DNA of 64,000 bases, taken from assembly GCA_903892515.1 (NCBI GenBank), contig CAITIS010000079.1:62001-126000 (forward strand), read 5' to 3'. Each line of letters opens with the position of its first letter. Position 1 is the stretch's first letter. Shown piece by piece: positions 24,906 through 33,690 of this stretch. The DNA is from an uncultured Planctomycetota bacterium (GTDB lineage Bacteria; Planctomycetota; Phycisphaerae; SM23-33). A program made the position numbers and the translations under genes. The notes under the pieces were generated by a model that saw only the letters and a list, made by a program, of their open reading frames with translations, was not told the DNA's origin and made no database searches.

Positions 24906-25024
24906 GGGCAAAGCAGTTTTAACCTCATTTGACCTTTGCGCCTTTGCTTGTTCTAATGGCGCGAATTGTGTCGGCGCGGACTACGCCGACAATCGTCACC
25001 TGTATTGATTTGTGGAAGAGAGCC

Positions 25025-26434
25025 ATGGCCAAGAAGATCGTCGGGTTGTCCAGCGGGTACACGGGGCCGATTCCGAAGTTCGTCAAGAATAAGGGCACCG
25101 TCGGCCGAAAGAAGATCACCTTCGTCGGCGCCAGCTACAAGTTCGTGCACAAGGTGCTGCGCGACATGATGCTGGCGGGCGGCTTCAACGATTGCCAGCT
25201 CGTGCTGCACGACCTCAACCCCGAGCCGCTGCGGATCGTGGGCGATCTGCTCGAACGCATGGCCCGGCAGTGCAAGACCCACATCACCGTCACGCGCACG
25301 CTCAACCAGGATGAGGCCCTCAAGGACGCCGACGTGGTCGTGCTGTCCATCACCACTGGCGGCTCCGAGTCCGACCAGCGCGGCTATGAAGTCTGCCTGA
25401 AGTACGGCATCCCTGTCGGCATCGGCGACACCATGGGGCCAAATGCCCTGGCCCGCAACCTGCGCACCATCCCGGTGGTCGTGAAGCTGATCAAGAACAT
25501 GGAAAGGCTGTGCCCCAATGCCATGATGCTCAACTTCACCAACCCGATGTCGGCCCTGACTGGCGCCATGGCGCGGGCGGGGTCGATTCCGTGCTTCGGG
25601 CTGTGCCATTCCGCTGACGCGCTCTTCCAGTACTTCGCCGATGTCTTTGAGTGCCAGCAGAAGGACATCGAAATGGAAGTGGGCGGCGTGAATCACCAGG
25701 CTTTCACCACGCGGCTGTGGGTCAAGGGCAAGGAGCGGACGGCCGACATTCTGAAGATGGTCGAGAAGTCCAAGGCGACCTTCAAAGACAATCTCATGAC
25801 CGTCACCGAGGAAGACACCTCGCTCCAGCAGGCCGTGTATAAGCTCCTGGGCGCCTGGCCAAGCTGCGGCGAGACGCACCTGGCCGAATTCTACCGCTAC
25901 TTCTTCACCGAGCGGCGAATCGACATGTTCGGCCATCACATGCGCGGGCAGATCATGCCCGGCCGCCAGCCGCTGGGCCCGCTCCAGCCGCCGCAGATCC
26001 TGCTGGACTGGGCGTATGGCCCCCAAGCTGTGGGCGACCTGCACCTGATGACGACTGAGCACGCCCACGAGTTGATGTGGGCCTTCCTGGCCAAGCAGCC
26101 CTACAGCCGCGTGCTGAACCTGCTTAACACCGGCGAGTGGATCAAGGGCATCGACAAGAACGCCTGCGTCGAGGCGATGGTGACGCTCACTGGCCGGAAG
26201 ATCACCGGCAAGCAGATCACGCTGCCCTCGGCCGTGCATTCGCTGGTCACGAACTGGACGACCATTCACGGTCTGTCCATCAAGGCAGCGCTGGAATGCG
26301 ACCGCCAGGCGGCCTACCAGGCACTGTTCCTGGACCCGCACGTGAAGGACATGTACGACATTCCCGCGTTGCTGGAAGACATGCTGCAAGCGACCAAGCC
26401 CTGGCTGCCCGAGAAGTGGTTCGCGAAGAAATAG
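25025..26434 (+). CDS. Glycoside hydrolase family 4 (alpha-galactosidase/6-phospho-glycosidase type)
   Basis: 469 residues. GH4 enzymes use NAD and a divalent metal to open glycosidic bonds by oxidation and elimination. KITFVGASYKFV is the nucleotide-binding strand-loop, NFTNPM (170-175), GLCHS with metal-binding Cys194 and His195, and GGVNHQAF (220-227) with the Asn-His pair complete the site. Whether it takes free or phosphorylated glycosides is not clear. The start ATG is preceded by GGAAGAGAG. It is convergent with a GH38 gene, and a strong terminator follows at 26543-26580. Confidence 0.92.
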   Translation: MAKKIVGLSSGYTGPIPKFVKNKGTVGRKKITFVGASYKFVHKVLRDMMLAGGFNDCQLVLHDLNPEPLRIVGDLLERMARQCKTHITVTRTLNQDEALKDADVVVLSITTGGSESDQRGYEVCLKYGIPVGIGDTMGPNALARNLRTIPVVVKLIKNMERLCPNAMMLNFTNPMSALTGAMARAGSIPCFGLCHSADALFQYFADVFECQQKDIEMEVGGVNHQAFTTRLWVKGKERTADILKMVEKSKATFKDNLMTVTEEDTSLQQAVYKLLGAWPSCGETHLAEFYRYFFTERRIDMFGHHMRGQIMPGRQPLGPLQPPQILLDWAYGPQAVGDLHLMTTEHAHELMWAFLAKQPYSRVLNLLNTGEWIKGIDKNACVEAMVTLTGRKITGKQITLPSAVHSLVTNWTTIHGLSIKAALECDRQAAYQALFLDPHVKDMYDIPALLEDMLQATKPWLPEKWFAKK

Positions 26435-26487
26435 GGAATCGGGAAATGGGGGAATCCGGAAGCCGGAATCGGGAATCCGGAATCGGG
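26434..26487. repeat. Solo GGAATC/GGAAGCC repeat after the GH4 stop codon
   Basis: Iterated GGGAATC and GGAAGCC words begin at the last base of the GH4 stop codon. The same words form the inverted repeats around the four-helix-bundle gene at 44736-45312, so this could be an unoccupied or remnant site of that element. Confidence 0.65.
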
Positions 26488-26542
26488 TGGCGCTGCACGT
26501 GTGGAGTGCGGCGATCCCGATTGGACTTTAGTTGATGGTTTT

Positions 26543-26580
26543 GAAGCCACGACCGGTTCGCCGGCCGTGGCTTCTTCTTT
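26543..26580 (+). terminator. Intrinsic terminator of the GH4 gene
   Basis: A 14-base stem with one mismatch (GAAGCCACGACCGG with CCGGCCGTGGCTTC) closed by a TTCG tetraloop and followed by TTCTTT. Confidence 0.92.
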
Positions 26581-26632
26581 GCGCGGAACGCGGGCGTGGC
26601 CTGACGGTTCAGCTCAACGCGGTCGCGCTGCC

Positions 26633-29347
26633 TCAGTCGCGGGATAGTTCTACCGTCAGTATCTGCCATGGCCGCAGGGCCAGGCTTAGTTCCTGATCCT
26701 GCAACTTGGCGGGCCTCTGGCGGCGTTCGCGGAGGTCGCACTCGTAGGCGGCGCGGACCTTCAGCAGGTGCGACAGCCAGACCTTCTTGTGCACCGGCCG
26801 GCGGGAGGCGTTGTACAGCCGCAGGATGAGCGAATTGCCGTGGTCAGCCTGCTTGAGTGCCGACACGTGCAGCGGTCCAGGCACGCGCAGGAACGCGACG
26901 CTCCCCGGCAGCACACCCTGCGAGACGGCCATCCACTCAATGAAGGGCGGGGCGACGAACTCCTCGGCGGCTTTTTGCAGGCTGTCCCAATCGTCCGTTT
27001 GCCGGCCGGGCAATACCGCGTACTCCTGCACCGCGGGCCGGTCGATGCAGTTGCCCTCCGGCGCCGCCCAGTGGGGCACGAGGCTCCTGTGCACAAAGCC
27101 ATTGGCCTTGAGCAGGCACTTGGCCAGCACGAGCTTGCCGCCAGCCAAGCGGGCGTCGTAGGAGTGCATGCTGCGCGAGAGCAGCGTCAGCCGCCCTCCG
27201 GCCGCGGCTGCCGATACGAAGTCGCGGCAGGACGCCTGCTGAAACGGCGCCTTGTGCCCGACCACGTCGAAGGTCGAGCCCGCGTGCGTCTGGCTCGTGG
27301 CCAAGCCGGTGGGGAATTCGACCGTCAGCCGATGATCGGCCTGGGCGTTCGTGAATTCGGCCCGGACCAGGACGGCAGGGGACCGCCCCAGCAGCGTGTA
27401 CGTGAACGTGACCTCCAGCGGCAGCAGCTTCTCGCTGCGAGCCGTGCGATCGGGCGTGAGCCCTGCTGGCAGCCGCAAGAGCACCTTGACCTCGATGGCG
27501 GCCTTGTCCGGCAGGGTCTGCACCAGCTTGGTCTTGGCGCGGACGGGCCGGCCGACGTGGTCGCCTAGCAGTCGAGACAGGTACAGATCGCCTGCATCGC
27601 CACAGTCCACCAGCGAGTTCTGCCGGCGGTACGTCACGCGGGCCTGTTTGTCCAGCAGGTCGAACGAGCCGTCCGCGTTGACGCTCAGCCGGACGTGGGC
27701 GTTCTCCAGCGTCTTGGCCGTGGCGGTGACCGTCTTGGCGGGCGCTTCGGGCGTGCCCGCCTGCACGTACAGGCAGCGATAGCCCGAGGCCGGCAGCACC
27801 ACCTGGGCGTCAATCCGCACCTCGATGGCCTTTTCGTTCAGGGCCTCAAAATCGTCACTGTTCCAGCGGCGGAAGTGGCCGGCGGCGACACGCGTGCGGA
27901 TGTTGGCCGGCACGCTGAGGCCGCTCTCATCCACCAGGCGAAGCTTCGTGTCATGGCTGGCAAGGGTGAAGGTCCGGGACAGATCAACCGTCCGTTCCCT
28001 GCCCAGCGGGTTGAACAGGAACACCTGCGCGGCGGCATCGAAGGCAGGGCGACGAACTTCCGCCGCCAAGTGCAAGGCCGCATCCGAGGCCAGCAACGAG
28101 GCGACTTCTTCGACTCGCTTGGACCGGTTCTCGGCGTCGCGGTGCGTCGCGTCGGTCGAACAGCCGCAGATGTCGTCGTGGGGCGTGTTGCGCAGCAGCG
28201 TCTTCCACGCGTTCTTCACGTCGGCCCGCACGTCATGCACATACGCCGAGTTGTTGCCCACGTTGAAGGCAAAGCCCACGTGGTGTTCGAGCCTGAGGAC
28301 GCGCCGCTTGGCCCCGGCGGCCTCAGCCAGCGCCAGCATCGGCTCGGCCCACTTCTCCAGCAGCATGCAGCCACGGTCAAGCTGCTGCTTGAGATAGAAG
28401 CGGCTATCGAACGTGCCTTCCAGCGTCGGCCAGAGTCCGTTGGCGAACAACTCGCCCCGGATCGTGCCCAGCTTGGGCGACTCCTGCTTGAGCAGGCCGA
28501 TGAACTCGTCGGAACTGACGATGTGCATGCCCAACTTGGGCATGTGAGGGGCGCAGTACGCCACGAGATCGGGCAGCTTGTGCTGGGCGGGATGGTGGTC
28601 ATTGCCGTTGCCCAGGAACAGCAGCTTCGAGGGCGTGGGAAACTCGCCCAGTGTCTTGAGCAGCTCTTTCAGCCGGGCCAGCGCGGCAGGGTAGTCGACG
28701 TTGGCGGTGTCGGGGTCTTCACGCGGATAAGTCTTGGGTGGCACGCCCCAGTTCATCAGGTTCGAGTACCCGCCCAATTGTGCGATGGCGAGGATTCGGC
28801 TGGCGCCATCTGGGCCCGCCCACCAGGCGTACGGGCCGTTCTCTTGGAGTTGCTGGCGCGACACCCCGCGCGAGAAGAAGATCGATTCGATCCCCAGGCC
28901 CGCGAAGATCTGCGGCAACTGCGAGATGAGCCCGAAGGGGTCCGCCACCCAGCCCTGTCGGCTGGAGCGGCCAAAGGATTCGGCGATTTCCTGGCCAATA
29001 ACACCGTTGCGGATCAGGGCCTCGCCCGTTGGCAGAAAGACGTCGGGCAGCACGTAAGACGGCCCGATGTTCAGCCGGCCCTGGCGAACGAGCTTCTCGA
29101 TCCGGCCCCGATCCTCGGGGTGGATTTCGAGGTAGTCCTCCAGCACCACGGTCTGGCCGTCGAAGGTGAAGCAGCGGAAGCGGCTGTCCGTCTCGAGAAT
29201 GTCCAGCAGGCGGCGGAAGACCTTGACCAGGCTCAAGCGGAACTGTTCGAACGGGTGATACCACGCCCGGTCCCAGTGCGTGTGCGGGATGATCAGGGCC
29301 AGGCGGTCGACGTTCTTCAGCAGACGGGAGACGTTCAAACTCTGCAT
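26633..29347 (-). CDS. Glycoside hydrolase family 38 alpha-mannosidase-like protein
   Basis: 904 residues. IIPHTHWDRAWYHPFEQFR (20-38) is the GH38 zinc site (H-x-H-W-D), ...QGWVADPFGLISQLPQI (131-147) carries the likely nucleophile Asp136, and the rest follows the helix-bundle and beta-sandwich organisation of the family. Family members cleave alpha-mannosides from glycans. The start at 29347 is supported by GAGGAA three bases upstream and by family similarity starting soon after; the frame extends to 29431. Its neighbour across a terminator is GH4, so a glycan-use theme is plausible. No signal peptide is visible, so it acts in the cytosol. Confidence 0.92.
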   Translation of the reverse strand: MQSLNVSRLLKNVDRLALIIPHTHWDRAWYHPFEQFRLSLVKVFRRLLDILETDSRFRCFTFDGQTVVLEDYLEIHPEDRGRIEKLVRQGRLNIGPSYVLPDVFLPTGEALIRNGVIGQEIAESFGRSSRQGWVADPFGLISQLPQIFAGLGIESIFFSRGVSRQQLQENGPYAWWAGPDGASRILAIAQLGGYSNLMNWGVPPKTYPREDPDTANVDYPAALARLKELLKTLGEFPTPSKLLFLGNGNDHHPAQHKLPDLVAYCAPHMPKLGMHIVSSDEFIGLLKQESPKLGTIRGELFANGLWPTLEGTFDSRFYLKQQLDRGCMLLEKWAEPMLALAEAAGAKRRVLRLEHHVGFAFNVGNNSAYVHDVRADVKNAWKTLLRNTPHDDICGCSTDATHRDAENRSKRVEEVASLLASDAALHLAAEVRRPAFDAAAQVFLFNPLGRERTVDLSRTFTLASHDTKLRLVDESGLSVPANIRTRVAAGHFRRWNSDDFEALNEKAIEVRIDAQVVLPASGYRCLYVQAGTPEAPAKTVTATAKTLENAHVRLSVNADGSFDLLDKQARVTYRRQNSLVDCGDAGDLYLSRLLGDHVGRPVRAKTKLVQTLPDKAAIEVKVLLRLPAGLTPDRTARSEKLLPLEVTFTYTLLGRSPAVLVRAEFTNAQADHRLTVEFPTGLATSQTHAGSTFDVVGHKAPFQQASCRDFVSAAAAGGRLTLLSRSMHSYDARLAGGKLVLAKCLLKANGFVHRSLVPHWAAPEGNCIDRPAVQEYAVLPGRQTDDWDSLQKAAEEFVAPPFIEWMAVSQGVLPGSVAFLRVPGPLHVSALKQADHGNSLILRLYNASRRPVHKKVWLSHLLKVRAAYECDLRERRQRPAKLQDQELSLALRPWQILTVELSRD

Positions 29348-29459
29348 GCGTTCCTCGTGATCCGCTGGCCTAAGCGAAGAATTCCCAAGCGGATCAGAGG
29401 GTATTGAAGCCGGCGATAGGCCCGCGTGCAAGCACTGGATAGCGACGGGCCGCGCTGCG

Positions 29460-30551
29460 CTAGATGCGGCGGCGCGGAAATCGTCGGAGCAGAATGGGCG
29501 CGCCCGAAATCAGCAGGGCGAGCGTGGCCGGGTCGGGCACGTTGCTGACCAGCGGATCGGCTGGAGATCCCAGAGTGGCTGGAGATTCAAGATTGGTGGT
29601 CCCAGCCAGGAGAGCCGACTTTCCGAAGTTGTCTTGAATCAGGAGATAGTCCTTGAAGTCGACCTTGCCATCGTGGTTGAAGTCGCCGTTGTACCAGGTC
29701 GCCCCGCTCTTGCCGAAGCCAGACTCTAAGGCCAGATAATCTTTGAAGGTCACCTTCAGATCCATATCGGCATCGCCCGGGATGGTCGTATTGTCGATGA
29801 TCCAGGAGTAGGCGTACGACACGTCGCCGGCGTAGGAGGTGGCGTAGCCTTGGCCGCCGGGGCTCACCGACAAATTGATGCCGGCCAACTGCCAGCAGTC
29901 GCCCACTTTCACGAACGTCCCGCCGCCCGAGTCGTGGTTTGCCAGCCCGGCCTCGTACTGGGTGGCGGAGTCGGACGCCCCGTTGTAAGGCATCGAGAAA
30001 CCCATGGTCCCGTCACCCAGCGGAAGCGGGCTCTGGATGCGACTCGTTCCCCACCGTTCTTTCTGGCCGGTGGCGTAATCCCAGGTGTAATAAGACGGGT
30101 ACGTCGCGCCGGAAATGCCGAAACCGATCATGATGGCGGCAGGGACGCTGGCATAGGCTCCGGTGTACTGGTGGGCGCTGGTGTATGCGCCGTTGTACAT
30201 CTGCTCCCACTGGGCCACCGGCAAGGCGGCGTCGACGGTGACCAGGGCGATGCCCGGCACGCCGGGGGGATGCTGAACGTTCAGAACCGTCACCGACACT
30301 CCATTGACGGAATAACCCTGGCCGATCCCGCTATTGAGGTGGCTGGCGGTGAGGAACTGATGCGGGCTGATAGCGACGGCGCTGCCGGCCATCCACTGGA
30401 ACACGCCCACGGTGTTCATGCTCCAGTCGTCCCCCGTCCAATTGCCGGTGAAATCGGCCGGTGTGTTAGGGGGGGCAACCACGGAAAACGCCGGCGAAAC
30501 GGCCATCGCAACCAGCGTACCGGCCACCGAGAGAAACGTCGTTAATTTCAT
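29460..30551 (-). CDS. Secreted trypsin-fold peptidase-like protein with dockerin-like repeats and PEP-CTERM anchor (copy 1)
   Basis: 363 residues. Signal peptide KLTTFLSVAGTLVAMAVSPAFS; a domain of about 220 residues with FLTASHLN (like the S1 TAAHC histidine), IALVTVDAALP (Asp region) and NHDSGGGTFV (like GDSGGP serine); then two EF-hand-like repeats DADMDLKVTFKDY and DFNHDGKVDFKDY, as in type I dockerins; then VPDPATLALLISGAPILLRRFPRRR, a PEP-CTERM sorting signal with PDP instead of PEP. It would be exported, processed by an exosortase and attached at the surface. Catalysis is uncertain as the triad match is approximate. ATG 30551 has GAGGTGG upstream. The paralogue next to it is on the same strand. 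Confidence 0.82.
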   Translation of the reverse strand: MKLTTFLSVAGTLVAMAVSPAFSVVAPPNTPADFTGNWTGDDWSMNTVGVFQWMAGSAVAISPHQFLTASHLNSGIGQGYSVNGVSVTVLNVQHPPGVPGIALVTVDAALPVAQWEQMYNGAYTSAHQYTGAYASVPAAIMIGFGISGATYPSYYTWDYATGQKERWGTSRIQSPLPLGDGTMGFSMPYNGASDSATQYEAGLANHDSGGGTFVKVGDCWQLAGINLSVSPGGQGYATSYAGDVSYAYSWIIDNTTIPGDADMDLKVTFKDYLALESGFGKSGATWYNGDFNHDGKVDFKDYLLIQDNFGKSALLAGTTNLESPATLGSPADPLVSNVPDPATLALLISGAPILLRRFPRRRI

Positions 30552-30660
30552 GCGGCCACCTCGCAGGGACAAAAATGCCGGGACCCGATCCTGGGTAATG
30601 CGAGCGCGAGAAGACGCAAAGCCGAACGAGCGTGCTCTGACTGCCTGTCAAGCGGAAATG

Positions 30661-31764
30661 TCACTTACGTCGCCACAGAAGGGCCGTGCCCGAGAGCAGC
30701 AGGGCGAGCGTCGCTGGTTCGGGCACGGTGCCAGCTACCGGATCTGCTGGAGAATCAAGAAAAGTCGCGCCGGCCGGAAATGCTGACTTGCCGAAGTTGC
30801 TTTCCAGCAGGATGTAGTCCTTGAAGTCGGCCTTGCCGTCGTGGTTGAAATCGCCGCTGTACCAGGTTGCTCCGCTCTTGCCGAAGCCAGCCTCCAGGGC
30901 GAGATAGTCCTTGAAGGTTACCTTCAGGTCCATGTCGGCGTCGCCGGGAATGGTCGTGTTGTCGAGGATCCAGTTGTAGTAGTAGGAAACGTCTCCCATG
31001 AAGCCCCTGCTGGAACCGGCGGCGTCGCCGTTCACGCCGAGCATGAGGCCGGCCAGCTGCCAGCGGTCGCCGACCTTGACGAACGTGCCACCGCCCGAAT
31101 CGTGATCGGAGACTCCGGCCTCGTACTGCGTCGTGGCCGTGAAGATATTGAAGCTAACGCTAAAGGCCCGTGTAGAGGCCACGTTCTGCGTGCCATCGCT
31201 GCCGATCAGTTCGGAAGGGCCATCGATGCGGTTGGTTCCCCATCGCTTCATCTGGGGTTTCTGCGGATCGTCCCAACGGTAGCTGGTCGCGCCCGTTTCC
31301 CCGCCAAAGCCATAGCCAACCATGATAGCGGCCGGGTTGTTATCGTACGCGCCGGTGTAGTTGCGGGCGCTGTCGTACGCGCCGTTGTACAACTGCTCGG
31401 ACTGCAGCGGGAGCGGCTTGTCGACTGTGACCAGCCGGATGTCCGGCGGGAGGGTGGTTCCAGGATCGGTCGGGGGTGTCATGACGCTTAGGACCGTCTC
31501 GCTGACTCCGTTGATCGGGGCGTTCTCGCCTACCCACGTGTTCAAGTGGCCGGCGGTGAGAAACTGATAGGGGCTGATGGCCACGGCGCTGCCGGCCATC
31601 CATTGAAAGACGCCCACGGTCCCGAAGCTCCAGTTCGTTCCGGCCCACTGGCCAGTGAACTCGGGGATGTTGTCATCGGAGTACGGGGCGACAATGGCCC
31701 AAACTGGCGACGAGACGAGAGCCAGCAGCACGGCCAATACACTAAGAATCGCCGTTCGGCTCAT
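30661..31764 (-). CDS. Secreted trypsin-fold peptidase-like protein with dockerin-like repeats and PEP-CTERM anchor (copy 2)
   Basis: 367 residues. Same architecture as the gene downstream: signal peptide TAILSVLAVLLALVSSPVWA, FLTAGHLN, RLVTVDKPLP, DHDSGGGTFV, two EF-hand-like repeats (DADMDLKVTFKDY, DFNHDGKADFKDY), and a canonical VPEPATLALLLSGTALLWRRK tail. The dockerin-like segment is almost identical between the two proteins while the peptidase-like part has diverged, suggesting a local duplication followed by change of the exposed domain. GGAG lies before ATG 31764, and a good promoter sits at 31820-31848, so the pair may be one operon. Confidence 0.84.
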   Translation of the reverse strand: MSRTAILSVLAVLLALVSSPVWAIVAPYSDDNIPEFTGQWAGTNWSFGTVGVFQWMAGSAVAISPYQFLTAGHLNTWVGENAPINGVSETVLSVMTPPTDPGTTLPPDIRLVTVDKPLPLQSEQLYNGAYDSARNYTGAYDNNPAAIMVGYGFGGETGATSYRWDDPQKPQMKRWGTNRIDGPSELIGSDGTQNVASTRAFSVSFNIFTATTQYEAGVSDHDSGGGTFVKVGDRWQLAGLMLGVNGDAAGSSRGFMGDVSYYYNWILDNTTIPGDADMDLKVTFKDYLALEAGFGKSGATWYSGDFNHDGKADFKDYILLESNFGKSAFPAGATFLDSPADPVAGTVPEPATLALLLSGTALLWRRK

Positions 31765-31819
31765 TGTGTTTCTCCGGGGGCCCGATAGGCACAAAACCTA
31801 GCTCGCTCCCACACAATAT

Positions 31820-31848
31820 ATCATAAGCCATAGGTGGGGCTCCGTCAA
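31820..31848 (-). promoter_or_regulatory. Sigma-70 type promoter of the PEP-CTERM peptidase pair
   Basis: On the minus strand TTGACG (31848-31843) and TATGAT (31825-31820) are 17 bases apart; transcription would start about 50 bases before the ATG at 31764. Confidence 0.75.
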
Positions 31849-31938
31849 GCAATGGCTGATTCATATGCTGACTGGATAGCCGGAAACTCGACCATAAAGG
31901 CTTACGCCGGCTCACTCCGAGCCACCTGAGAAGATTGC

Positions 31939-31976
31939 AAAAAAGAGAATCGCGGCCACTGCTGGCCGCGATTCTC
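31939..31976 (-). terminator. Strong intrinsic terminator of the PEP-CTERM gene
   Basis: A perfect 14-bp stem (31945-31958 with 31963-31976), 4-base loop, followed on the minus strand by six T. It lies 33 bases past the stop codon. Confidence 0.96.
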
Positions 31977-32008
31977 GTGAGTCTGATGCTGCTCTGCTTT
32001 GATCGTGC

Positions 32009-32695
32009 TTAGTTCTTGCGACGCAGCAGGGCCAGGCCACCGGCGATCAGCAGGCTGATCGAGGCCGGCTCGGGAGTGATCTGGAACACTGCCGTCAGGG
32101 TGTTGCCCGGGCCTGCCCACGAGCCAACCGTACCGGCCAGAACATTGCCGACCGCGTTGATGCTGGTGAACTGTGCGCCTGCCGAGCAGGTGCCCTGAGC
32201 AATCAGAGCCGGGTTGGTGATCGTCTTCAGCACGGTCGTGCCATCATAGTCCATCGCATTGGCCGAGCCACGGCCGATGCCCTGAATGACCATGGTGCTG
32301 TTGTACTGGTCGGTGGCGCCGCCATCGGCGGTCCACAGGGTGCCCTGACCGTTGCTGATGTCGGCCACTGCGCCGCCGGCGACAGTGCCATTGCTGCGGA
32401 GGCTGGAGGCGAAGCCGACATAGTCGCCCACGCTGTTCTTAATGCTCAGGTTCTGGCCGGGGAAGGGCACAGTCAGCGACTTGCCCAGCTGGGTCGAGGT
32501 AAGAACCTGATTGGTGGCGTTGCCGAAGCTGATGTCAAAGCTGGCCAGGCCGGCATTGTCGGCCGTGGTCGTGGCATACAGCTGCCACGTGGTGGACGTG
32601 GGATACGTAAAAGACAGGGTCACGGTGGGGACGGCGGCCGAAACCATCGCGGCAGCCACAAGAACGACAGTCAGAGTCAGTAGAGCCTTTTTCAT
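32009..32695 (-). CDS. Secreted PEP-CTERM sorting-domain protein
   Basis: 228 residues. Signal peptide KKALLTLTVVLVAAAMVSAAV, a beta-rich Ser/Thr/Asn/Gly body of about 180 residues with no recognised enzyme motif, and the tail TPEPASISLLIAGGLALLRRKN, a canonical PEP-CTERM signal (PEP, hydrophobic helix, basic end). Such proteins are cut by an exosortase and often end in the extracellular matrix. No exosortase gene is in this window. GGAGG just upstream of ATG 32695, a good promoter and a strong terminator show a well-expressed single-gene unit. Confidence 0.88.
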   Translation of the reverse strand: MKKALLTLTVVLVAAAMVSAAVPTVTLSFTYPTSTTWQLYATTTADNAGLASFDISFGNATNQVLTSTQLGKSLTVPFPGQNLSIKNSVGDYVGFASSLRSNGTVAGGAVADISNGQGTLWTADGGATDQYNSTMVIQGIGRGSANAMDYDGTTVLKTITNPALIAQGTCSAGAQFTSINAVGNVLAGTVGSWAGPGNTLTAVFQITPEPASISLLIAGGLALLRRKN

Positions 32696-32827
32696 TGCGT
32701 CCTCCTTCAGTTTTAGGACTTTTCTGAGCCGCGGAAATTCGTCAGTCACACGACCAAAGCAACTTCCGCACTGATTTGTTTGCGAGCCTTATAGACACGA
32801 TCAACACGAGCACTTCAAGCTTTTCTC

Positions 32828-32855
32828 ATTATGCCACATTTCGCCTGATTGTCAA
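32828..32855 (-). promoter_or_regulatory. Sigma-70 type promoter of the PEP-CTERM gene
   Basis: On the minus strand TTGACA (32855-32850) and CATAAT (32833-32828) are 16 bases apart. It gives a leader of about 125 bases before the ATG at 32695. Confidence 0.78.
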
Positions 32856-33349
32856 GCGGCGTTTTCCCAAGATTTGAGAAATTTCTATGCGGCTTTCCCG
32901 GAATCTCGGCTGCGGAGGCCGGGCTAGGGGAAGCTTGGATCAAGCCGCACAGGCCGCTGCGAGAGACCACGACATACTATGATGCTGCGGCCTGAGGTTG
33001 CCAAGCCAAACCAAGGCTATTTTGCGGGTTTATCCGTCGTTCTTCCAGACTACCTAAGGGCAAGGTGCCGACATCGGCGGGGCGCTCCTGACCGCTAGGT
33101 TGCCAGGCCGTCAGCGCCCAAGCAGGCCGCTGCTGGTCGATTCTGTGAGTCGCGAACAGGTGATCAGCAGAACAGTGGGCCGCAGGCGAGCGGTCAGTCT
33201 TCTCGCCTGTTCACTTGTTCTGCTGCTCGCCTGCTCTGTATGGCCCGTTGGGCAGATTGAAGCTTCCCGGATCAGATTGCCAACAGATACCAACAGGATG
33301 CCCACATGTTGTGTACCAACTTCAAACTTAACCCCAACTAAATGGGCCC
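32856..33349. other. Intergenic region without a gene between two promoters
   Basis: No convincing coding frame. It contains the 40-bp dispersed repeat at 33201-33240, preceded by a partly inverted version of the same words (ACAGGTGATCAGCAGAACA near 33157). Confidence 0.6.
33201..33240. repeat. 40-bp dispersed repeat, copy 1
   Basis: 39 of 40 bases are the same as 62041-62080 and in the same orientation. It is built of short words such as CGCCTGTTC, GTTCTGCTG and CTCGCCTGCTC. Each copy lies upstream of a promoter beginning TTGACA. Confidence 0.85.
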
Positions 33350-33378
33350 TTGACAAAACAGTGCTGGCGTGTTAGGAT
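33350..33378 (+). promoter_or_regulatory. Sigma-70 type promoter of nrdJ
   Basis: A perfect TTGACA (33350-33355) and TAGGAT (33373-33378) 17 bases apart. Transcription would start near 33385 and leave a leader of about 305 bases before nrdJ. Confidence 0.8.
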
Positions 33379-33453
33379 ATTGTTTGGATGTTGGTTCCTG
33401 TTGGCTATGAAAATAGGGAGACGCAAGTTGCTTGGCTTGAAAGGAGTTGTGCA

Positions 33454-33531
33454 ATGTACAAAATATGGGGTGAAAAAATCTTGACCGGTACAAGATGTTG
33501 GGTATCTTCTGACCTTTGTCGGGCCCAGTGA
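33454..33531 (+). CDS. Short leader ORF upstream of nrdJ
   Basis: 25 codons (MYKIWGEKILTGTRCWVSSD then LCRAQ, stop TGA at 33529-33531). It has a better ribosome site than most genes here: GAAAGGAG at 33439-33446, seven bases before the ATG. It contains two Trp and two Cys. It lies inside the long nrdJ leader and its second half forms one side of a predicted helix (33485-33493 with 33547-33555), so ribosome movement could alter folding. No similarity to a known leader peptide is claimed. Confidence 0.5.
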   Translation: MYKIWGEKILTGTRCWVSSDLCRAQ

Positions 33532-33611
33532 AGTTTGGTGGGCCTGTTGTACCGGCCTGAAGTCGGGTTTGCGGGCTGGCAGCGGGTTGCAGGGCTCGGT
33601 GCCCATTTTTT
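33485..33611 (+). promoter_or_regulatory. Foldable nrdJ leader RNA with terminator-like end
   Basis: CCGGTACAA (33485-33493) pairs perfectly with TTGTACCGG (33547-33555). Enclosed are an 8-bp hairpin CGGGCCCA/TGGGCCTG (33520-33527 with 33539-33546) and a small AGAT/ATCT hairpin, giving a three-way junction. Downstream GGGC-TCGGT-GCCC (33592-33604) is followed by six T (33606-33611), a weak terminator-like end 80 bases before nrdJ. It does not look like a cobalamin riboswitch; I see no B12 box. Confidence 0.45.
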
Positions 33612-33690
33612 CGAATCGACGTATTCTAGCGGTTTCTCGTAAACAAAGCATTTCAGTGAAGATGCTTATTCATAAGACGGAGATGGTTTG

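Noticed and set aside
27695-29407. 570-residue plus-strand open frame
   Set aside because: It lies wholly opposite the GH38 gene, which has clear catalytic motifs; the antisense product is low-complexity and has no domain.
33385-33690. Cobalamin riboswitch before nrdJ
   Set aside because: No B12 box or conserved cobalamin core could be recognised; the leader is described by what can be paired instead.
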